Shown: one piece after another, positions 7,914-20,281 of the stretch | Layout of the letters: the number at the start of each line of letters is the position of its first letter | How positions within the stretch are numbered: the first letter of the stretch is position 1 | From: Rhodococcus tibetensis | GTDB lineage: Bacteria > Actinomycetota > Actinomycetes > Mycobacteriales > Mycobacteriaceae | DNA length: 64,000 bases | Direction of reading: 5' to 3' | Assembly: GCF_024438035.1 (NCBI RefSeq) | Contig: NZ_JANFQF010000001.1 | Span: forward strand, 124,001-188,000 | Made by a program: the position numbers and the translations under genes | The notes under the pieces: generated by a model | The model's database searches: none | The model's input: the letters and a program-made list of their open reading frames with translations, nothing else | Told to the model about the DNA's origin: nothing

Positions 7914-10118
7914 TCATTGCATCAGTGTGTCGTCGCTTCGAGGACCCTTCAGGATGACGGGGACTCCCTCGTAGGCATGCAACGTCACCGGGAAGCTGTG
8001 GAGTTCGTCGACGGTTCCTACAGCTTCGTCGGTGAAGAGGTTGTACGCGGCCGCGCCGGCGGGTAGATACTGCGATTGGACAGTTGCGGTTATTTCCTCG
8101 GAGGTGAAGTTCAAGACCGTCACCTGCGTGCTCATGTCAGCGAGCTGGTGCACCATGACCAGCAACCCCTTGTGTGAGACCGTGGGTACATCGATCTGAA
8201 CGGCTGTCGCTATTCCGAAGCGGTTGCGGACATCGATGATCTGAGACAGCTTGCAAGCGAACGATTCCCGGTCGCCCAATTGCTCGGGCAGGGTGCCGTA
8301 GAGGCTGGTGGCGCGCGGAATCCCGGGGTCCGATCGGGTGGCTTCCGGATTGACACCCATGAGGTCGTGGGCGCCGCGGTTGATCCACCTCGTGTCCCCT
8401 TCGCGCACGAGGTCGGCCACTTCGTCGACCGGTACCGGGAGCAGTCCGCACAGATCCCAGCCGGACAACGCGAACACCCCGGGCTGTAAGGCGTTGTACA
8501 TCGCGAGCAGTAAGTGAGCGCGCTTGACCATGGTGATGTCATCGGCAGTCATGCGGTCGAGGTCCCGGATTCCGAGCGTGGCCGTGATGACACTGGCTGT
8601 GGTGCAGGCAATTCCGTTGGTAGTGAAGGTCCGGTTGTACGGCGCCCAACGTCCGGTGAGACGCTCGCACAAATCTCTGCGGATGCGGTCGCCGAGATGG
8701 GATCCCTTGATCGGTTCGCCGCCGTAGACGAATTCATCGTCTTTGTGGAGGGTGGCGAAGTGCACCAGTTCGAACGTCAACTCGTCGTGGTTTTGCAGCG
8801 CATGGACGAGTGATGCGGTATCGACGCCGTGATCGCGCGCGAGATTCATGGTCAAGCGCAGAAACTCGGTGTTGCCCATGACGAGCGCATGGTGATAGGC
8901 GGGCCGGTTGATGAAGTCGTACGACAGATCGGCGCCGCTGGTCCCCATCTCCTTGATGTCGTCGATGGTGAGGTTCAACTCTTGGAAGGTGAAACCGCCC
9001 ATTTTGCGAACGATGCTCGCGATCAGATGGTTGGCCGCTTCCGACAGTGGATGCCCTTCCGACCATCCAGGTCCCTCTGTTCGCCGTTCGACCCCGAGGA
9101 AGCCGTTGGCGTCGAGCCGCAGGGCGCCCGCCCCGAGGTCGGCCAGTGAATGGCAGGCGTCTCCGATCACCAGGCGCATACCCGCGAAAGAAGGATCGAG
9201 CCAGTTGATGGAGGGTTGCCCGGCCTTGAAGTAGTGCAAGTACACCCACCGCCGGTCGGTACCGTCTACTCCGGTGACCACCGGGGTGACGCTCCAGTTC
9301 GTTTCCTTGACACCGAGTTCGTAGAAGATGACGCGTTGAAGTTGGCCGATGATGTAGCCGGCACGCGCCAGCTGGGCTTCGGTTTCGGCGTCGATGTTGA
9401 CCGAATCCCGGCCCTCCGGCACGCGGGGGAGCAGATGCCAATCCGGGGGCTCGATCTCGATCATGTGGTAGATCCCCGGATAGTCGGCATACGCCATCTC
9501 TGCCAGGCGGAAGTCAGCACCTTTGCCGGTGTGGCCCGGGACGATGTCGTCGATGACGGTGCCGTCATACGCTGCGGCGACGACACAGAGGCGCCGGAAC
9601 TCTTCCTCGGTTCCGAAGGCGGCGTCGATCTGCATGCTTATTCTGTCGAAATGGCCGTCCACCGACGGGGTGGATTGCCAACCGTTGATTCCGCCGGCCT
9701 GCTTGACGGGGCCGGTATGGACTGCGGTGACCCCGATCTGCGAAAAGGCTTGCCAAAGTGCTTCATCGCCGAGGGAGGCCAAGAAGCTGGCGCCGGGAGC
9801 AGTGATGATCGAGATGGGATACGCGGTGAACCAGACAGGAGCACGCTCGACAGCCGCTCGCGGGTTCGGATCCGCATACGGGTTCTGCCACATGCTGCCC
9901 TTACCGGACAGTTGCTCGGCGATCTTGGTTGCGTCGTGGAGGATGGACTGTCTGATCAGCCAATCGACATAAGCTGGATTGGACGGGTGCGCGTCACCGG
10001 ACTGGGTGTCCACGCGTGGGCTGCGTCGCACGGACGGACGTAATGGTCGTGGTCGTGCTGGGTAGAACTGCTCGTCGTAACTGACTTCACTGGGCTCATG
10101 ATGGACCTCAGGGTTCAT
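7914..10118 (-). CDS. GH13 trehalose-synthase-like / maltose glucosyltransferase-like protein
   Basis: This 734-aa protein is an alpha-amylase-superfamily (GH13) enzyme resembling trehalose synthase, which interconverts maltose and trehalose. The catalytic set is visible: nucleophile Asp336 in LRLDANGF, likely acid/base Glu380 in TFQELNL, and transition-state Asp445 in [10 protein letters not shown]. The usual NH of region I is replaced in [11 protein letters not shown] disordered basic N-terminus of about 45 residues precedes the barrel, and a C-terminal beta domain ends the protein. It converges on the hydrogenase operon with a 19-base gap. No glycogen or trehalose gene is nearby, so the physiological substrate is uncertain. 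Confidence 0.75.
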   Translation of the reverse strand: MNPEVHHEPSEVSYDEQFYPARPRPLRPSVRRSPRVDTQSGDAHPSNPAYVDWLIRQSILHDATKIAEQLSGKGSMWQNPYADPNPRAAVERAPVWFTAYPISIITAPGASFLASLGDEALWQAFSQIGVTAVHTGPVKQAGGINGWQSTPSVDGHFDRISMQIDAAFGTEEEFRRLCVVAAAYDGTVIDDIVPGHTGKGADFRLAEMAYADYPGIYHMIEIEPPDWHLLPRVPEGRDSVNIDAETEAQLARAGYIIGQLQRVIFYELGVKETNWSVTPVVTGVDGTDRRWVYLHYFKAGQPSINWLDPSFAGMRLVIGDACHSLADLGAGALRLDANGFLGVERRTEGPGWSEGHPLSEAANHLIASIVRKMGGFTFQELNLTIDDIKEMGTSGADLSYDFINRPAYHHALVMGNTEFLRLTMNLARDHGVDTASLVHALQNHDELTFELVHFATLHKDDEFVYGGEPIKGSHLGDRIRRDLCERLTGRWAPYNRTFTTNGIACTTASVITATLGIRDLDRMTADDITMVKRAHLLLAMYNALQPGVFALSGWDLCGLLPVPVDEVADLVREGDTRWINRGAHDLMGVNPEATRSDPGIPRATSLYGTLPEQLGDRESFACKLSQIIDVRNRFGIATAVQIDVPTVSHKGLLVMVHQLADMSTQVTVLNFTSEEITATVQSQYLPAGAAAYNLFTDEAVGTVDELHSFPVTLHAYEGVPVILKGPRSDDTLMQ

Positions 10119-10273
10119 AATCCTCCGTCTGTTTCTCGGTAAGCGAGTACCCGTCGATGGTGACGCACAATCGACGGGTCTCAGACGGGACCACGGTGCG
10201 GGACGAGACCGTGACCGACCCAGCGTTCTATCGGAGGATCAGAGGGAGGTGGCGCTTGTGTACCGATCGAGTG

Positions 10274-10585
10274 TCAATGGGCATGACCGGATGGGAAGTG
10301 GACAGATCCATCGCTACCTACGCAACCTCCCTGAACCGGGCCGCTGCCGAAATAGACACCGTTGGATTGTCCGCTGCCGTTCGGGGGTGCCGTTCCGACT
10401 CCGGCGCCGGCGACCCCGATGGTCCCACACGAGTAACTATTCTGATCGTTCGAGTGGACGTTCAGTTGCGTGCCGGGATTGTGTGGGTCTCCGTGAAGGG
10501 TAGGTCCCGCCGATGCGACGCCGGTGCCGAGTGCGACAGTAATCGAGGCCGCCGCAATAACCGTGCGCAGTACAAAAGTGTTCAT
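10274..10585 (-). CDS. Small secreted protein of unknown function
   Basis: The ATG at 10585 follows AGAGGTGG and gives 103 aa. Residues 1-28 form a Sec signal peptide (MNTFVLRTVIAAASITVALG, then cleavage near ASA-GP). The mature part of about 75 residues is Gly/Ser/Asn-rich, with two cysteines that could form one disulfide, and ends in GSDGSVHFPSGHAH. I do not recognise a family. A longer in-frame start upstream lacks a ribosome-binding site. It lies alone between the GH13 gene and upp; the 249 bases upstream hold no further gene and presumably its promoter. Confidence 0.7.
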   Translation of the reverse strand: MNTFVLRTVIAAASITVALGTGVASAGPTLHGDPHNPGTQLNVHSNDQNSYSCGTIGVAGAGVGTAPPNGSGQSNGVYFGSGPVQGGCVGSDGSVHFPSGHAH

Positions 10586-10834
10586 CTCTAGATCCACCTC
10601 TGGTCCAATTTTGCCGGCTTCCCCAGACCGGTTCGGTGATACTGGGCTTCCCCCACTCTTCGGTGTTTCGTTTCGATAAAACAATCATCATCCGAAACGC
10701 GCGCGGAATCATCCCCCTGCGGGCACGAAAGCAGCGGCAGGATTAGAACTCGTTTGCGCAAGCGGATGCCGCGGCGGCGCAAGTCAGCGCTCGAGGGCAA
10801 CGCTAGTGCTCCGACCGGGCACGTGGCGTGGCCG

Positions 10835-11464
10835 CTACTTGGTGCCGAAGATGCGGTCGCCTGCATCCCCGATCCCGGGGAGGATGTATCCGTGTTCGTC
10901 GAGCTGGCGGTCGACGGAGGCGGTGTAAATCGGGACGTCGGGGTGGGCATTCTGCAGGACGGCAATGCCTTCGGGGCAGGTCACCAGGCAGACGAACTTG
11001 ATCGTTTTGGGGCTGCATTCCTTCAGCCGCTCCACCGCCGCCACGGCGGAGTTGCCGGTGGCCAGCAACGGGTCGACGATCACCACGTCGCGCTCGTGCA
11101 GGTCGCTGGGCATCTTGAAGTAGTACTCCACGGCTCCGAGGGTTTTGGGATCGCGGTACAGACCGATATGGCCCACGCGCGCGCCCGGCACAATGGTCAG
11201 CATGCCGTCCAGGATGCCGGTGCCCGCGCGCAGGATGGAGACGAAGACCAGTTTCTTACCGTCGATGACCTTGCCGGTCGTAATTTCCATCGGCGTCTCT
11301 ATTTCGATGTCCTGCATCGGGATATCGCGAAGAACCTCATAGGTCATCAACGCGGAGATCTCATTCGCCAGTCGACGAAAGCTGTTGGTGGAGGCATCCT
11401 TACGGCGCATCATCGTGAGCTTGTGCTGCACCAGTGGGTGATCGATCACGTGTACTGTGCCCAT
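10835..11464 (-). CDS. upp: Uracil phosphoribosyltransferase
   Basis: This 209-aa enzyme makes UMP from uracil and PRPP. It starts [20 protein letters not shown] behind GAGGACGG. The substrate motifs are clear: ILRAGTGI, the PRPP loop [14 protein letters not shown], and [13 protein letters not shown] near the end. Length matches E. coli Upp. It is the last gene of a three-gene operon with a DUF1688 protein and a GTP cyclohydrolase II homologue. That trio is the bacterial counterpart of yeast URC4, URC1 and URC6, so here it probably serves uracil catabolism as well as, or rather than, salvage. Confidence 0.96.
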   Translation of the reverse strand: MGTVHVIDHPLVQHKLTMMRRKDASTNSFRRLANEISALMTYEVLRDIPMQDIEIETPMEITTGKVIDGKKLVFVSILRAGTGILDGMLTIVPGARVGHIGLYRDPKTLGAVEYYFKMPSDLHERDVVIVDPLLATGNSAVAAVERLKECSPKTIKFVCLVTCPEGIAVLQNAHPDVPIYTASVDRQLDEHGYILPGIGDAGDRIFGTK

Positions 11465-11484
11465 GTATCCGTCCTCGTTTCGCT

Positions 11485-12750
11485 TCAGAAGACCGTGCCG
11501 TCGCTGACGATGGACAGCGGTGGCAGCCCACCTCTCGTGCGCTGCGACAAACTGCGACCCGCAGCCCAGGTGCCGCCTTCCAGTACGCAGGCCAGCGGCA
11601 TCTGTTCCGCGTTCGCGCCGAGTCTCTCGCGCACCAGGGGGGCCAGTTCGTCGAGGAGGGCTACCGTGAGCGCGCGCCACTCCACCACCACTTCGTCACC
11701 CGCCGTCCAGCGACGCGCGGCCCAGGCCGGATCGTGCAGACGTAGTACCCCGGTATCGAGCAGGAGACCGCCGTTCCGGTATTCGGGCAAGCCGGTCAGC
11801 GCGTCCAGCCCGACGACCCGCACGCCTGCCCACTCGAAGGGCTCGAGCAGCGAATACGTCAGCCACTGCGACAGCTTGTGGAACGGAACCCAGCCTCGGG
11901 TCAGGCCCGGGCCGACCACCGCCTCGTGGCGCCAGCAGTCGCCCAGGGGTTGGGTCCCGATGGTGTTGCCAGCCGGCCAGATGCCCGACAGCGACACCAG
12001 AACGTGCGACAAAATGTCATGTGCCGCGACTGTCGCAGTGCCCGCACCCCGCTGCGCAACCAGCACGTCGAAGAGGCTTCCCGGCCGCCCGCGGGGGCCG
12101 AACACCTCGGGCTGCGCGGAGAGCGCTTCGCCCAGTCGGCGCAGCAGGAGCACGCGACCTTCGAGGCCTACCAACGGATTGGACGAGCCGGCCTGGAAGA
12201 ACTCGGCCAGCCGGTCCGTGACCAGGCCGCGCAGTGCGGCTGCATCGACCTGCAGCGAGTGTTCCGCGTCGCTCGAGAACAGGCCACCGAGAAACGCGTG
12301 CCAGCTCGCGACGCCCAGCCCCTCGGAACGGGCGAAGCGCTGCCCGCTGGCCGCCTCGTCGTAGTGCCAGTCGGGACCTGCCCCGGCGTCGAGCAGCACG
12401 CTGACCACGGCCAGGTCGATCATCGCGCGGGCGCGGTCCTGAGTGTCCAGACCCGACAGCCGTGCATCGAGCTCGGCCTTGCGGTTTACACCGCCGGCCT
12501 CGAAATGGCGCCAGCGGCTGTGGTACGGGATTGCGAGGTCGGGATAACGCGCACGTGTCACATCCACGACCTCGGTCGCGGCCGTCTGCAACGCATCGTC
12601 GTGCACACTGAACCAGTGCGAATCGCCCTCGCGCGCACGGGACAACAGCAGTTGCGCGCGCTCCCGCACGGCGGACGTGGTGCGCAGAACCGCGGCCGCA
12701 TCCTCGGCCCGCCGGGTGTCGAGGTGGGGGCCGATGCCGATCACGCTCAT
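11485..12750 (-). CDS. URC4/urg3-family protein (DUF1688), uracil catabolism
   Basis: This 421-aa DUF1688 protein is recognisable from [25 protein letters not shown], the [20 protein letters not shown] segment and the C-terminal [15 protein letters not shown]. Family members are required for the URC pyrimidine-degradation route in fungi, though the reaction is not settled. The start ATG overlaps the upstream cyclohydrolase stop by four bases (ATGA), and upp starts 20 bases after its stop. It is soluble, with no signal peptide. The family is secure; the chemistry is unknown. Confidence 0.88.
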   Translation of the reverse strand: MSVIGIGPHLDTRRAEDAAAVLRTTSAVRERAQLLLSRAREGDSHWFSVHDDALQTAATEVVDVTRARYPDLAIPYHSRWRHFEAGGVNRKAELDARLSGLDTQDRARAMIDLAVVSVLLDAGAGPDWHYDEAASGQRFARSEGLGVASWHAFLGGLFSSDAEHSLQVDAAALRGLVTDRLAEFFQAGSSNPLVGLEGRVLLLRRLGEALSAQPEVFGPRGRPGSLFDVLVAQRGAGTATVAAHDILSHVLVSLSGIWPAGNTIGTQPLGDCWRHEAVVGPGLTRGWVPFHKLSQWLTYSLLEPFEWAGVRVVGLDALTGLPEYRNGGLLLDTGVLRLHDPAWAARRWTAGDEVVVEWRALTVALLDELAPLVRERLGANAEQMPLACVLEGGTWAAGRSLSQRTRGGLPPLSIVSDGTVF

Positions 12751-14033
12751 CCGTCCAGCTCTCGGCCCTTGACCTTCGCCAACTCGTCGGCGTCCGGCAC
12801 CACACCGGGAGTGAAGTAACCGGCCGCCATCTTGGCGTCGATCTCCACACGCGCGTCGGCTGGAATCAGATCCGCGGGGAGGTCCACTCGCTCCCCGACC
12901 TCGATGCCCGAGCCGGTGATGGCGTCGTACTTCATGTTGCTCATGGAAACCAGGCGGTGGATCTTTCGCACGCCCAGCCAGTGCAGCACGTCGGGCATCA
13001 TTTCCTGAAAGCGCATGTCCTGCACGCCTGCCACGCACTCGGTGCGGGCAAAGTACTGGTCCGCGGTATCACCGCCCACTTGGCGTTTGCGGGCGTTGTA
13101 CACCAGGAACTTGGTTACCTCACCCAGCGCGCGGCCCTCCTTGCGGGAGTAGGACACCAAGCCCACGCCGCCGCGTTGCGCGCCCTCAATGCACTCCTCG
13201 ATCGCATGCGTGAGGTATGGGCGGCAGGTGCAGATGTCCGAGCCGAACACGTCGGAGCCGTTGCATTCGTCGTGCACGCGCGCGGTCAGCTCCACCGCAG
13301 GATCGGCCAGATCGCGAGCGTCACCGAAGATGTACACGGTCTGCCCACCGATCGGCGGCAGGAACACCTCGAGGTCCGAGCGCGTCACGAGCTCGGGGTA
13401 CATGCCGCCGGTCTCCTCGAACAGCACGCGGCGCAGATCAGTCTCGCTGCAGTGAAAACGCTCCGCCACACCCGGCAGGTGCCAGACGGGTTCGATTGCC
13501 GCCTTGGTGACCAGCGCAGCGCCACTCGGCAGCAGGAAGCGGCCGTCCGGACGCAGGCGGCCCTTCTGGATGGCCTCCATGACCTCCGGCAGGATCACGT
13601 GAGCTTTGGTGACGGCGATGCTGGGACGGATGTCGTGACCGGCCGCCAGTTCGGCGCCGAAGACCTCCGCCACCGTGGCACCCCACGGGTCCAGGCTCAC
13701 GATCTTGCCGGGCGCGCTCCACTGCGGGTACGGGCCGATGATGTTCGTGGGCGCGGTGTTGGTGAGGTCGGCCTTGTGGTTTCGCGACAGCGCGCCCGAA
13801 GCCACCGCCAGTGCCCGGTAGATGCTGTAGGAGCCGCTGTGCGTCCCGATCACGTTGCGGTGGGCGCGGTTGGTGGTGGTGCCGACCACCGGTCCGCGCT
13901 CGGCCGCCGTGGGTGCTCCCCAATGGATCGGCAGGGCCCCGATGCCGCCGCTGTGCGAAGTCAATCGGATGTGTCCGGTGGCGGTTTCGGGCGTGGCAGG
14001 CGACGGCGTGGTGGGGACGACTTCAGCGGACAT
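12747..14033 (-). CDS. GTP cyclohydrolase II homologue, URC1-type
   Basis: This 428-aa protein has a GTP cyclohydrolase II domain in its C-terminal half with the zinc motif Cys-x10-Cys-x-Cys (HDECNGSDVFGSDICTCRP) and SYSRKEGRALG downstream. An additional N-terminal domain of roughly 200 residues makes it longer than RibA. That architecture, and its coupling to DUF1688 and upp, match URC1 of the uracil-catabolism pathway rather than riboflavin synthesis. I chose the ATG at 14033 because of the strong GGAGGAAC site; an ATG at 14126 would add 31 poorly conserved-looking residues. Confidence 0.88.
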   Translation of the reverse strand: MSAEVVPTTPSPATPETATGHIRLTSHSGGIGALPIHWGAPTAAERGPVVGTTTNRAHRNVIGTHSGSYSIYRALAVASGALSRNHKADLTNTAPTNIIGPYPQWSAPGKIVSLDPWGATVAEVFGAELAAGHDIRPSIAVTKAHVILPEVMEAIQKGRLRPDGRFLLPSGAALVTKAAIEPVWHLPGVAERFHCSETDLRRVLFEETGGMYPELVTRSDLEVFLPPIGGQTVYIFGDARDLADPAVELTARVHDECNGSDVFGSDICTCRPYLTHAIEECIEGAQRGGVGLVSYSRKEGRALGEVTKFLVYNARKRQVGGDTADQYFARTECVAGVQDMRFQEMMPDVLHWLGVRKIHRLVSMSNMKYDAITGSGIEVGERVDLPADLIPADARVEIDAKMAAGYFTPGVVPDADELAKVKGRELDG

Positions 14034-14357
14034 GACGTTCCTCCGTAACGAAGGCCCGGCGTCAAGGCATGCCGCCGGGGCGTATCTCCCGCGCCGGATG
14101 CTGCCGGCCACCGGAGACGCAAGCATAGCTATTTACAGCGGTGATCGCGTGCCGTGCATGTCCATCGGACCGGTGTGACAGCCGGATCGACGAGTCGACG
14201 AGGAGGCGGTGCCGCTGCCGGCGCCTCCGGTGCTTCGAGGGTGGTGGGCCCTGAAGCCGACGGAACTACCGAGAACTCGCCCACTCGTGCGGCATCGCCG
14301 CGGCTTGGACATCGGCGGTGCTGGGCAACGCTGGTGCGGCGTGGCACGATCGAGCAG
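14034..14357. other. Divergent intergenic region between the URC operon and araC
   Basis: These 324 bases separate the cyclohydrolase start (-) from the chosen araC start (+). They contain the GGAGGAAC ribosome-binding site of the URC operon, an 8-bp ATAGCTAT palindrome near 14126, and an in-frame upstream extension of araC from 14154 that reads as low-complexity Gly/Ala/Arg and is unlikely to be translated. I see no other gene. Confidence 0.5.
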
Positions 14358-14807
<450 letters not shown>

Positions 14808-14812
14808 CTGCC

Positions 14813-14893
14813 ATGGGCATCACCATCTCCGCACACTTCCTTCCACGCGGCGACCTGGATGCCGCTCTGACCTGCACAGACGGTGCCGAGTAG
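14813..14893 (+). pseudogene. Remnant of a VOC/glyoxalase-fold gene
   Basis: A 26-codon frame starts [19 protein letters not shown] and then stops. The first 19 residues closely match the N-terminus of VOC-family proteins that usually follow this kind of short AraC gene, where the consensus continues into an intact 120-residue domain. After the match, the sequence runs LTCTDGAE and a TAG. This looks like a gene deleted internally, leaving its start. It could be translated as a short peptide, but nothing suggests a function. Confidence 0.5.
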
Positions 14894-14955
14894 GTGCCCG
14901 CGCACGACGCTGACGGAGACCGCGACGGCGGCCCGCCGAACCAAGGGGAGACACG

Positions 14956-17376
<2,421 letters not shown>

Positions 17377-17397
17377 CCGCGTTCTACGGACGCCGAG

Positions 17398-17422
17398 GGC
17401 GGGGAGCGTTCTGTTCCCCGCC
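17398..17422 (+). terminator. Hairpin terminator after the UvrA-like gene
   Basis: GGCGGGGA (17398-17405) pairs perfectly with TCCCCGCC (17415-17422) across a nine-base loop, 22 bases after the stop codon. There is no following U tract, so this would be a GC-hairpin terminator of the kind common in high-GC actinobacteria. The remaining bases to 17674 hold no gene that I can see. Confidence 0.45.
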
Positions 17423-17674
17423 GGTCGGATGCCGGAACCGACGTCGATCCGTTACCCAAACCTGTGAGGTCGGTCACGTCCTGCAGTGACAGCTGGTGCC
17501 GATCTGTGCCCGTGGTGTCCATGTGACTAATGATTCGGGCAGTTTCTGCTGTCGAGTCCTGGTCTGGATGGGTATGTCAACTCCACGCGCCGGAATCTGT
17601 CGAACGCGTAGTAGCCTGTGACGAAACCGTGATCAATTCGTTACCGGCTCCGCCGCTCGACAGAGGAATCTGGT

Positions 17675-18454
17675 TTGTCTCGACACCGGAAAATCGACCC
17701 GCCATCCCGGCGCGCCCTGCGCGGCCGTTCCACGAAGACCGTTCGTGGCCGACTGATAGCGGTCCCGTTGGCCGCCAGTGCATTGCTCGTGGCCGGAGGC
17801 ACGATCGCCTCCGCGACCGCCGGCAGTGCATCCGCCGACGTAGCGCCTGCCGCGTCGGAGGCGAGCGTGTCGCTCTCGACCGCACCCCAGGTCCTGCAGG
17901 TTCCGCGCACGGGCCTCACCGACTTCACCGAGGAACTGCAGCGCGCCACCCAGCGTGAGGTCGAGCGGATTGCGCAGGCGAAGGCCGAGGCCGAGCGGCT
18001 GGCTCGCGAGGCAGCTGAACGAGCTGCGGCCGAGGAAGCGGCGCGTCGACCGGGCGTCGTGTTCCCGGCCGATGGCGCGTTCACGTCGGGCTTCGGCCCA
18101 CGGTGGGGCACGAACCACAACGGCATCGACATCGCCAGCTCCATCGGCACCCCGATCAGGGCTGTCACCAACGGCACCGTCATCGAGTCCGGGCCCGCCT
18201 CGGGATTCGGGCTGTGGGTCCGCCTGAAGCAGGACGACGGCACCATCGGCGTGTACGGCCACATCGACACTTCGCTCGTCTCGGTCGGACAGCAGGTCCG
18301 AGCAGGCGACCAGATCGCCACCATGGGCAACCGCGGCCAGTCGACCGGACCGCACCTGCACTACGAGGTGTGGACGGCCAACGGCACCAAGATCGATCCG
18401 GTCGGCTGGTTCGGATCGCGCGGAGTGTCTGTCCCCGGGGCACACGGCGGCTAG
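17675..18454 (+). CDS. Secreted M23 (LytM-type) peptidoglycan endopeptidase
   Basis: This 259-aa exported protein has a basic N-terminus and signal segment (residues about 25-55, ending ASADVA), an Ala/Glu-rich coiled coil (about 85-128), and a C-terminal M23 peptidase domain. The zinc ligands are visible in GTNHNGIDIAS (His and Asp) and in GPHLHYEVW (the HxH pair). It cuts peptide cross-bridges in the cell wall and usually functions in cell separation or growth. The TTG start lies after AGAGGAA; no better ATG exists. The roughly 250-base upstream region carries GTGAT-N6-GTTAC, faintly like an MtrA site, which I do not treat as evidence. Confidence 0.88.
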   Translation: MSRHRKIDPPSRRALRGRSTKTVRGRLIAVPLAASALLVAGGTIASATAGSASADVAPAASEASVSLSTAPQVLQVPRTGLTDFTEELQRATQREVERIAQAKAEAERLAREAAERAAAEEAARRPGVVFPADGAFTSGFGPRWGTNHNGIDIASSIGTPIRAVTNGTVIESGPASGFGLWVRLKQDDGTIGVYGHIDTSLVSVGQQVRAGDQIATMGNRGQSTGPHLHYEVWTANGTKIDPVGWFGSRGVSVPGAHGG

Positions 18455-18516
18455 GAACGGCGGCTAGGCGCGCATCGCGCGTATACAGACGTTGCCGGGC
18501 GCCATACGATTCGCAG

Positions 18517-19110
18517 ATGAAGCTGCCGAAGACCGAGCACACATCCCGGTCGTGGCGGATCCACGACCTCACCCGTGACTTCCGGCTCGAGGACGTGTGG
18601 GAGTTACCGACGCCTGGTGGTCCGGACGACTTTCCTCGGCTGGTGCAGGTGGTCGCGTCGTTCGACCCGATGAGCCGAGGGCCTTGGCCCGTGCGCGCAT
18701 TGTTCGCAATTCGCTTCCAGCTCGGAAGGTTGTTCGGGGTGGACGATCAGGGCACGGGTCCGAGTGGGTCGGCCCCGTCTCTGAGCGATCGGTTACCGGC
18801 GGATCTGCGCGAGGGTCCGTCCGGCCCCGACTCCGACACGCTCCCCTTCGCCTCGTTGTACCAACTCGAAGACGAGTGGGCACTCGAGGCCGTCAACCGG
18901 ACAGTCCACGGGGTTCTCCACCTCAGCTGGGTCCCCGACGGGGTGGGCGGCTACCGCGGCCAGATGGCGATTCTGGTGAAGCGGAACGGAATGGTCGGGA
19001 CCGCCTATATGGCAGCGATCAAGCCGTTCCGGTATCTGATCGTCTACCCGCTGATGACGCGGGAGTTCGGACGCGCGTGGCGTGCGAGCACCGAACGGCC
19101 AATCCAGTAG
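18517..19110 (+). CDS. DUF2867-family protein
   Basis: This 197-aa protein begins MKLPKTEHTSRSWRIHDLTRDF and contains the DUF2867-like core: LEDVWELPTPGG, ASLYQLEDEWALEAVNRTVHGVLHLSW and the C-terminal AIKPFRYLIVYPLMTREF. The function is unknown; some family members are fused to NAD-binding or SRPBCC-type lipid-binding folds. It is soluble with no signal peptide. It follows the M23 gene on the same strand after 62 bases, which include a 13-base tandem duplication around the M23 stop (18444-18468), so it may be independently transcribed. Confidence 0.7.
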   Translation: MKLPKTEHTSRSWRIHDLTRDFRLEDVWELPTPGGPDDFPRLVQVVASFDPMSRGPWPVRALFAIRFQLGRLFGVDDQGTGPSGSAPSLSDRLPADLREGPSGPDSDTLPFASLYQLEDEWALEAVNRTVHGVLHLSWVPDGVGGYRGQMAILVKRNGMVGTAYMAAIKPFRYLIVYPLMTREFGRAWRASTERPIQ

Positions 19111-19197
19111 TCGGCTGCTCGTCGATCGCGCAGGCAGGGGAAACGTGAGCAGCAAAAATCCGGTCCTCGGCCTGCTAGTTGAACGAGCCAGGTTTAC

Positions 19198-19217
19198 GCA
19201 GTGCTCATGAGCACTGC
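19198..19217. promoter_or_regulatory. Perfect 20-bp palindrome upstream of the lysR gene
   Basis: GCAGTGCTCATGAGCACTGC reads identically on both strands. It lies 78 bases before the LysR-regulator start and 87 bases after the DUF2867 stop. A site of this symmetry and place is typical of an autoregulated operator, although classic LysR boxes are shorter and T-N11-A centred. Confidence 0.45.
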
Positions 19218-19295
19218 TCGGCACGTGCGCGCACAGTTCACGTGGAGTTATGGCACGCCGCTAGTCTTTCGGGCAGGAGCTATCGGGGAGTGACT

Positions 19296-20228
19296 GTGGA
19301 ATTCAGACATCTCGTCTCGTTCATCGCAATCGCCGAGGAGTTACATTTCGGACGCGCTGCAGCGCGGTTACATCTCACCCAGCCTTCGCTCAGTGCGCAT
19401 CTGCAAAAACTGGAGAAGTCCCTCGGGGTGCGTTTGGTGGCGCGTACTTCCCATGAGGTCAAGTTGACGGCCGCGGGCAGGGAGTTCGAGGCCCAGGCCC
19501 GTTTGATCATCGCTCAGGTGGACAAGGCGGCACAGATTGCCAAGGCGACCGCGGACGGACGCTCCGGCACCTTGAATGTCGGATACAACATGCCCGCCAG
19601 TCGGCACGTGCTGCCGTCCGCTCTGGCGAGGATGAGTGCGGCCCATTCCGAAGTCGTAGTGTCCTTGTGGGAGAAGCGTACTGGGCCGCAACTCGACGAT
19701 CTTGCAGACGGCGGCCTCGACATCGCCCTGGTATACGGACATCACCGCACCGCGGAGTTCCGGTCCCGACTCGTGCTGCGCAATATTCCGCTGGTTGCTG
19801 TTGTCGGTGAAGGGCACAGCTGGGCCGGGCGGCCTGGTGTACCGTTCGCCGAACTCGCCGACCAATCTTGCGTTCTGTTCACTCGCGAGCAGTGCCCGGC
19901 CATGTACGACTCGATTTTCGGCGCCGCGTCGGACAGTAAAATCTCGCTCAACGTCGTTCAGCTGGCGGACGATCCGGGAGCGACGGCGCACATGGTGTCG
20001 GTCAAATCTTTGGTGGGATTCGCTTCCCTGCCGCGCGCGTCCTCCGGGGGGCTACTCGCGATGGGCACAAGCACGGTGGCAGTGAAATTGTTCGACCCGA
20101 TCCCCACGATCGACTTGTATGCCGTGTGGCGCGCGGAGGAAACCAATCCCGCGGTGTTCTCCTTTCTCGACTGTATCGGCCATGGCGAACAGTCGTCGAG
20201 GATCGAAAACAGGCTCGTTGCTATTTGA
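19296..20228 (+). CDS. LysR-family transcriptional regulator
   Basis: This 310-aa regulator has the N-terminal winged helix-turn-helix (HLVSFIAIAEELHFGRAAARLHLTQPSLSAHLQKLEKSLGVRL, residues 4-47) and a periplasmic-binding-like effector domain (about 90-295) starting GTLNVGYNMPASRHVLPSAL. The GTG at 19296 follows GGGGAG and puts the HTH at the expected distance from the start. It converges on the ABC-transporter operon rather than diverging from a target gene, so its regulon cannot be read from position. The effector is unknown. Confidence 0.9.
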   Translation: MEFRHLVSFIAIAEELHFGRAAARLHLTQPSLSAHLQKLEKSLGVRLVARTSHEVKLTAAGREFEAQARLIIAQVDKAAQIAKATADGRSGTLNVGYNMPASRHVLPSALARMSAAHSEVVVSLWEKRTGPQLDDLADGGLDIALVYGHHRTAEFRSRLVLRNIPLVAVVGEGHSWAGRPGVPFAELADQSCVLFTREQCPAMYDSIFGAASDSKISLNVVQLADDPGATAHMVSVKSLVGFASLPRASSGGLLAMGTSTVAVKLFDPIPTIDLYAVWRAEETNPAVFSFLDCIGHGEQSSRIENRLVAI

Positions 20229-20252
20229 TTCAGGACTGGAACCGGTTGGTGA

Positions 20253-20275
20253 CGGGTCCGGACCCGCGGTCTTTT
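20253..20275 (+). terminator. Terminator-like hairpin between lysR and the ABC operon
   Basis: The 14-base palindrome CGGGTCCGGACCCG folds as a five-base-pair stem with a CCGG loop and is followed by CGGTCTTTT, giving a short U-rich tail on the + strand. An alternative hairpin (GGTCCGG with CCGGACC, 20255-20282) would serve the convergent permease transcript. The region lies in the 53 bases between two converging stop codons. Confidence 0.4.
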
Positions 20276-20281
20276 CCGGAC

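Noticed and set aside
10157-10591. A 144-codon + strand frame opposite the small secreted protein
   Set aside because: The - strand frame has a good signal peptide and ribosome-binding site; the + strand frame has none.
10754-12364. A 536-codon open frame on the + strand opposite upp and the DUF1688 gene
   Set aside because: Both genes on the - strand have strong family motifs and ribosome-binding sites; the + frame has neither.
14154-14357. N-terminal extension of the AraC protein
   Set aside because: The 68 extra residues are Gly/Ala/Arg/Thr-rich low complexity and have no ribosome-binding site; short AraC proteins of this kind start near the HTH.
17600-17660. GTGAT-N6-GTTAC upstream of the M23 peptidase as an MtrA site
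   Set aside because: Only one half resembles the known GTAAC repeat; too weak to call.
18444-18468. A 13-base tandem duplication at the M23 stop codon
   Set aside because: It lies at and after the stop without changing the protein; probably simple slippage with no function.
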